From Hepsetus odoe (lineage: Eukaryota; Chordata; Actinopteri; Characiformes; Hepsetidae): a stretch of 64,000 nucleotides of DNA. The DNA lies in assembly GCA_017165825.1 (NCBI GenBank), contig CM029384.1:12778623-12842622 (forward strand). Direction: 5' to 3'. The notes below the pieces were generated by a model. The model ran no database searches. It was given only the letters and a program-made list of their open reading frames with translations, and had not been told where the DNA came from. How positions within the stretch are numbered: the first letter of the stretch is position 1; the number at the start of each line of letters is the position of its first letter. The position numbers and the translations under genes are program-made. Shown piece by piece: positions 46,201 to 53,900 of the stretch.

Positions 46201-49200
46201 GGCCTGTCCTTTATAGAATAGAGAATTTTTTTACATTTGTAAAAAATACAGTACTGTGCAAAAGTTTTAGGCAGGTGTGAAAAAATGCTGTAAACAAAGA
46301 ATGCTTTCAGAAATATAAATAATGATGGTTTATTTTGATCAATTTACAAAATGCAAAGTGAGCGAACAAAAGAAAAATATAAATCAAATCAATATTTGGT
46401 GTTACTACCTTTTGCCTTCAAACCAGCATCAATTCTTATAGGTGCACTTGCACAAAGTCAAGGATTTTGTAGGATTATAGTCGGTGTATGATCAACCAGT
46501 TTTACCAAACACGTGCTGATGGTCATCAATGTCACACGGAGGTTGAAACACAGTCATGTTTGGAACAACCTACCAGCCGAGTTCCTTAAAATAACGACAC
46601 TTCCATTTCTGAAAGCATTCTTTGTTTACAGCATGTTTTCACACCTGCCTAAAACATTTGCACAGTACTGTATATCTAATTTTCCATAAACCTCAGATAT
46701 CAATTGCTCTGCTACTGTAAGCCCAACATTACTAACAAGTTCTCAAACTCAATAGTCATTGCTTATAACTACAACTACTGAATGACAGCCTTAGTTTTGT
46801 TGAAAGGCTACCAGAAGCAGTAATGTTTAAATCATTTTCAAAGTACACAGTAAGTCCAAATGTGCCCTTAACCACATGGACTAGTCCAAAGAACCTTCAT
46901 GAAGTTTTGGTTGCAGTTTGAGTGCATTTTTATAAAGACAATGTAGCCTATTTGTGTTACTATTGAACTCAATGTTAGAGTCACAGCCGGAGTTCTGAAC
47001 CTGAAGTGAAATTTGGAGACTAATCATGTCTTTGCTAACTGAGCACTAGGTTAAACAGATTTTATTTTTCACAGAAACATTCTTTGAAAGACATAACTAC
47101 TGAACCATGTATTGCAAACCATACAGTTTATTAAGATGATATAACATCTTCATACCGTATATTGTGATAGGCCTTGCCAAGTCTGCCCAAAGTGGTATCA
47201 TCACCCATGACAACAAGACGAGCAGTGAAGATTTTCTCCTCTTTAGGTAATGAGCTTCCACCTCCAGCTGTTCCTCCACTTTCCTTAATGGCCTCCATCA
47301 TTAGGGTCATCCTGTTCCCAGCCTTGGGCCACCTAACACAGGGTCTCCTAAAAAACTGTGAGTCTTTCTGCTGTTCTGGGACTTCAGGCTCACCAGGGGG
47401 CTCTACCATCAGACAGGCAATCTCACTCAAAGGCAGATCTCCCTCAATACCACTGTCTGCTGACATAGTAGAGATGACAGATGCCCGTTTGGCCACCTCA
47501 TTCTCTTCTAGAAATCCAGTGCTTTGTTCTGCAGGGCTTACCATCAGAGCGAAGTTAACCAACTCATTCCCTAAAAAAGAGAAAGGTAGGAAGAGATTGT
47601 ACACAAGAAAATCAAGCATTAACAGAAACTATATGAAATGTGATTCCATTTGTTTTCTGACTGGTTTTAATAGCTTTCATCATCACTTCCTTTTGGGGGA
47701 AACCCTGCCAACATTCTAACATAACCGTATGGTAAGAAAAGCAGTTGATTAAAAGATCACTCTACTCTACTTAAAGCTAAATGTAAACTTCAGCAGCAAA
47801 TCTTGCCCTGAAATTAATACAATGTGATACATTTTGTTTTTCATATTGGATACATTTATATACCAGAAATTGTTTTTTTTTTAGCAACCAACCCAACCTA
47901 TTCAGCAGCTTTTAATCCATTGTGGCAAATATGGTTTCTCCACCTTGTTCAGCAGCAACATTTGACACTACAAGTCAAATGCTAAATGCTGAGAGGAAAT
48001 TTAACAAGCACGCTAAACAGACATTTTAACAGAATGTTAAAGTTTTTTTTTTTTATTCTGAAAGGATATCCAACTCTTCTTGGAGAAGTGATATCGTTCC
48101 CACTTAATAGCGTGTACCTGTCAATTAAGAAATGAGTGGAAGCTGGTATTTAAGCGGGTATATAACCAAACTGTGCTGTGTTCTCCAGGACCATGAGTGT
48201 GCTTCTAAAAATAGCCAAACAACCTGTTACAACGGTTATTTGAAGGTCAACACAGTGCACACTCAATAAATTGTCCTTTTTTGCTTCATTCATGGTGGCA
48301 AACAGTGGCACAACTAAAAGAGCGAAGTTTGATTCTCAGACTAAATCTGAAGCTTGGCCCTGACACAAAACTCACTAACTCACAAATATCCCACCCCCTC
48401 CATCCTTGTGCACATACGCACACTCACCCCCCCCCACACACACACACACAAACACACCTTTAAATAGCCACTTGTGTAAAGTAGGTGTTATGAATGAGCA
48501 AGTCTGAAAAGGGCCTACTACAGGAGTGTTACAAGCAAGTACTGTCCCCATTGGGTCATTAAAGTTAGTACAGCAGCTCACATATTTCCTCCTCCTTTGC
48601 CCAGACATGGAAGCTGAACTCAGGGCTAGGCAGAGAACTTCCAACCAGGCTGGTAGAGCTTGAGTGATCTGAAGAAAAACATGAATTAAAATCCATACAA
48701 CCTGGGGTGCAAGGATTTAATCAGAACCATTCTGACAATCTTTTTAATGCCTTAAAATCCTTTCTTTCTACCTTTGTCTGCAGAGAAAAGAATGTCTTGA
48801 TAAATTTGCTGTAATCTTGAGGTATACTGGTCACAGTCTGAACTGCCAACTTCTATTCTCTCTTCTACAGCAGCCACAGCATCATGGAAGTATTTTTGTA
48901 CATCACCCAATTCCTGCAACATAAATTACAATATTTGTTAATACACTCATCTGTAGGAATATGCAGCTTCTAAATAAAGACACTCAAAGCAATGGTTGCA
49001 ATATACTTTTATCATAAATGCAGCTTCCGTGTTTTGTACACAGGCGTGAAATGTGGGTGTCAAGCTCTATGTCACAATGGCACAAAGTTTTAGAGTTATA
49101 GTTGCACAGCTGAAATGGCCTGTGGACAAATTGTGGACAAATTTCTTTTAGCTGATCAACCATATTTTGGGCTAAAAGGTTAAGTAGTAACCTTAGTTAG

Positions 49201-50904
49201 TATAGTGGACAGTATCTCCACCTGTCATGCTGTAGACCATGGTTCGATTCCCAGATGGGGAGTTAGCATGCATTTAGGGCAGCAGTGGCCTAGTGGTAAG
49301 GGAGATGGCCCCAGAATCAGAAGGATGTGGGTCTGAATCCCAAACCTGAGGTATACTTGAGCAAGAACCTGTCACGGCTGATGGCACTCTGCTCTGACTG
49401 AGCACACCTGGCCTTAGGAGGGCACAGGTGTGCTTCATTGGGGGCTGTCTATTTAAGCTCCAATGAGTCAGACCAGACCGTCGGTCATTGAAGAGGCTAA
49501 GCCTTAGTGGTAACGGTGATGTTTCAGTTTGTTTTGATCCTTATGGTAAATAAAGTCAAGAACCTGACTCCCAGCTAGACATTGATGTCCTACCCACAAC
49601 ACCTCAGCATTACAGTACCTACCCCATCACTGCTCCCTGGGCAGATTTCAATAGCTGCTCCCTGCTGTGTGTGTATGGGTAAATTACAAAGTTCTAATTT
49701 TGTTGTGGCTCACTGTGCTGTTTTTCACAATGACAAGAATTTTCACTTTTCACTTTAAATAAAAAATATCAGTAATTTTAACTGACAAGATGTTCTAAAG
49801 TGAAAGTGACTATTCGTGTCGTTGTGAAATGCAGCACAGCACAACACAACAAAATTCAACTTCAACGTTTCACCCATACACACATGTGCAGCAGGGGACA
49901 GCTACTGAAAGCTCCCAGGGAGCAGTGACAGGGACAATAGATTGCTCAAGGGTACCTTAGGACAATCTACTGGTGAGGGAATCAAACTCACAATCTTCCA
50001 ATCCAGTGGCCAACTCCCTAACCACTAGGCCACCACTACTCCAGTTATGTATTGGCTGTCATATAAAAAAAAAATCCCACACAGACCTCCAGTGCCTCTG
50101 CAAGTTGTTGTCCATGGCACTGTTTCCCCAGACCAGCCTGCAGTGTGTGCAGTAAGACCCTGCGCTGGTACTTCAGTGTGTTCCAATCTTCAACTCCACA
50201 CTTCACATCAGCACTAACAGCACTCAGCAGAGTCTGAGGTAGCACAGCATGGTCCACAAACACAAAAACCCTGTACCAGACAAATGAGGATATTATTTAT
50301 GAATGTACAATAGCAATTTACTGCATTTCAGCAAAACCAGAGAATAAAGATTTTGAATGGTAAATAAGTTGGAACGAGGTTTTGAATACAAGTGTTAATC
50401 ATCTATTTTCATCAGTCAACAAAATGCAGTGAATGAACAAAAGAGAAATCTAAATCAAATCAATATTTGGTGTGACCACCCTTTGCCTTCAAAACAGCAT
50501 CAATTCTTCTAGGTACACTTGCACACAGTTTTTGAAGGAACTCGGCTGGTAGGTTGTTCCAAACGTGACTGTGTTTCAACCGCCGTGTGAAACTGATGAT
50601 CATCAGCACCTGGTTGGTAAAATTGGTTGATCATACACCGACTATAATCCTACAGAATCCCTGACTTTGTGCAAGTGTACTTATAAGAACTGATGCTGGT
50701 TTGAAGGCAAAAGGTAGTAACACCAAATATTGATTTGATTTAGATTTTTCTTTTGTTTGCTCACTTTGCATTTTGTAAATTGATAAAAAATAAACAAATC
50801 ATTATTTATATTTCTGAAAGCATTCTTTGTTTACAGCATTTTTTCACACCTGCCTAAAACTTTTGCACAGTACTGTATTTTTTACAAATCTAAAACATTG
50901 AACA

Positions 50905-50939
<35 letters not shown>

Positions 50940-53900
50940 GAAAGCTGCAAACAGGTGCAGCTTTCAGTGCTAGCCATTCAAAGAAGGAAACAGAGACATA
51001 TATATATGTGTATGGGTGTGTGTGTGTATATATATATATAAATAAAATACATGTGTGGTACTCAGGTAGAGTTGGCATTTATACCTCCCACGAACATTCT
51101 CACCCCATCATGGTTTGGAAACTCTCTTGAAATGTCTGAATACCCTATGTAGTTGAGGCCTTGCAGGGTTTACCAGTCTGATTGACTCAGTTCAGTGTCA
51201 CTTATACAGTGAGGCGCTAGTGGCAGTGATTTGAATATGTCTCTGTTTCCTTCTTTGAATGGCTAGCACTGAAAGCTGCACCAGCCTGCACATATGTAAG
51301 CCACATCTGCAAAAGAAAGAGCACAGCGTGCAGAATGTGGCCAGAAACCAAATGAGACACTGTGATCTGGTCACTGATACCTATCAGCAAAAGGAAATTT
51401 CATTTCGCACCTTAATGGCTTCTATTATAGATCACTCAACATATTATCCTACTGTCAGTATTCCTAAAGTACACACTTTAAATAGTCCCCAGATCAAAAC
51501 CTAGACCTTTTCAATATTGAACTAAAATATATATTGTGAATTTTATTTAACCATTTAATTTTTGTTGTCATTGTTTTGATCACAAAGTTCTAGGACCATG
51601 CAACCTTTTTCCCCATATGCCATATCCATCACTGAGTCAAGCATTTGTCAAATTATTAATTAAATTAAATTAATTAAATGAATTATTGATTAAATAAATA
51701 AATGAAAAGAATAATTAAACAGTTGCTCACTATGTTCTTTTTAACTGAATTTTGCAAAAACATAAATGTTTGATTTTCTTATTTTTTACATTGTCTGATT
51801 AAACATGGTATAAAATAAGTAGATGAATGAATGAATGAATGAATGAATGAATGAATGAATGAATTTATAAAGGAATGAACAAATGAATGGATGGACGTAC
51901 AAATGAACAAACGAACGAACGAACGAACGAACGAACGAACGAACGAACGAATGAACATATGCGCTAATGAATGAATGAACGAATGAATAAATAGAAGAAT
52001 TAAGTTTTCAAAATCAATGATTGGTTAGAGTCTTACCTTTCATGAAGGACATAGTGTTCATTCTTTAGGCTGTGCTCAGCAATGACCCGTCTTTGATACA
52101 AAGCACCTGCAATCAATCACAAGATGTATCCCTTATGACATGCATGATGATTTGGAATGTCTGGTTATAGAAACAAATTTTGAGGCAAATTCAGTTTAGC
52201 ACATATGACACCATGTTTTTTCTGAAAAAGGACCTTTTAGACAAGGTTAGACAAGCTGCACTGAATTTTAATCTGATTTTTAAAATTAACAAAAAAAACA
52301 TATAATAGGATATTAAAAAAGCATTGATATGTTTACCCCTATAACAAAGGATAGCCCACTCTAAATGTACTTAAAGCTGTAGCTTCTAAGGTTAAAGATT
52401 GCCCAACATGGCAACAGTTGCTATGAAACAACTCTTTGTGTATCGATACACATGCAATCAAGTAAAATGAGATGATTACCAGGTATGCTGTGTTCTGTTT
52501 TCATGAACTTTGCATAGTTGAGGCCTATTGAGCAGTAAGGTTCAGGTAGTGTAACTAGCCGTTTCAGACAGATATAAATCCTCCCACTTAGGTCATCAGG
52601 AATATAAGCAGCCTGCCAGAAATATAAAAACCTGATAATGCACATGTCTATCAGGGAACAAACAGTTATACTCAGAAGAAAAACTCATCTTGAGTAAAGC
52701 TGAAAAACTTGAAGTTATAGGGATCAGGCTCATGTTTAATGGATTTTTTTTTGGAAAGTGTAAATTTAAGAATCATCAAAACAGAGAACTAAAACACACC
52801 TGAATAACTGTATAGGCAAGAGTGTGCAGTAAAGGGATGATCCAAATTTTGCAGTCTATCCTCTCTGCCTGGAAAAGATGTTTACAAGTCAGCCTCTTAA
52901 AACAGAATACTAGCATATACTGTTGCGGTTATTTACTTTATTTCAAAGTGAATTCTTGATTTAATGTGGATATTCAAATGAAAATTCAATTGCTGGGGTT
53001 GCATAAATACAACATGAACAGTGACTTTATCTTCTGCTTTTATCCAGAGTCACTGAGTGGCAGTTATTACACAAACGCACTTTAGCTGTGGGTTTCCCAG
53101 GGATTGAACCGGCAATCCTCTGATTGTGAGCTCTTTTCTTTTAATCATTAGGCCACCGCTGCCTAAACCTACACTATAAGTCCACTATCAGCACCATACA
53201 AGAACATACAAGGCCATCAGATTCCTGAACCAAAACTGTACTGGACCTATACTTCACCACATACAATGCCCTAAACAGACAAAGACTGCTCCCACATGCA
53301 CAAAAACTGCTTTCAAAGCAAAAGTCCTTTTCCTTCAATTCTATACCATATTTTTTGTACTACTTTTGCCATTTGGCTAGCTATACACAAAAATGTATTA
53401 CTGTCACTCTTAATCTCATAAATCCTTTGCACTTTGCTATTGATCCTGCTGCTAAATACAGTTTTTGGTAAATACTGTATTCACAGTACAGTTTCTGCTC
53501 GGAGTCAGCTTCTCTGTACTCTGTCGGGCTGAACTGAATTGTATAACTTTGTGCTATTGCACTATATAGTACTGTCCATACTTAGTGTAATTTTATGATT
53601 TGTTTTGTTTTACACCATGGTGCTGGGGGAATGTTATTTAATGAACAGTGTATTGTGTATGTGGCTGAAATGACACTAAAACATAGTTGACTTTGGTTCC
53701 ACATCAGACCACATCATTATATTGTTTAGGCATAGAAAATGTGAAGGTAAAGGCTTTTTACTTTTTATGCCCATTTGTTTGAAGTAAGATTAAGGAGCAC
53801 ATTCATATATTTTGGACTAACCTTTTCAAGCTCTTTTACCAGTACTCTCAGCAGAGAGATACTTGTAGAGGGATTATTTTCCACCTTATTATGTAGAGTC

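Noticed and set aside
47174..47719. Plus-strand 181-codon frame
   Set aside because: Antisense shadow of pik3r6 exon 10 with no independent support.
51824..51951. CRISPR-like regular repeat
   Set aside because: Four-base tandem units without spacers, in a vertebrate intron.
2703..53165. tRNA genes
   Set aside because: All B-box-like sequences found lie in SINE heads with diverged stems and SINE bodies attached.
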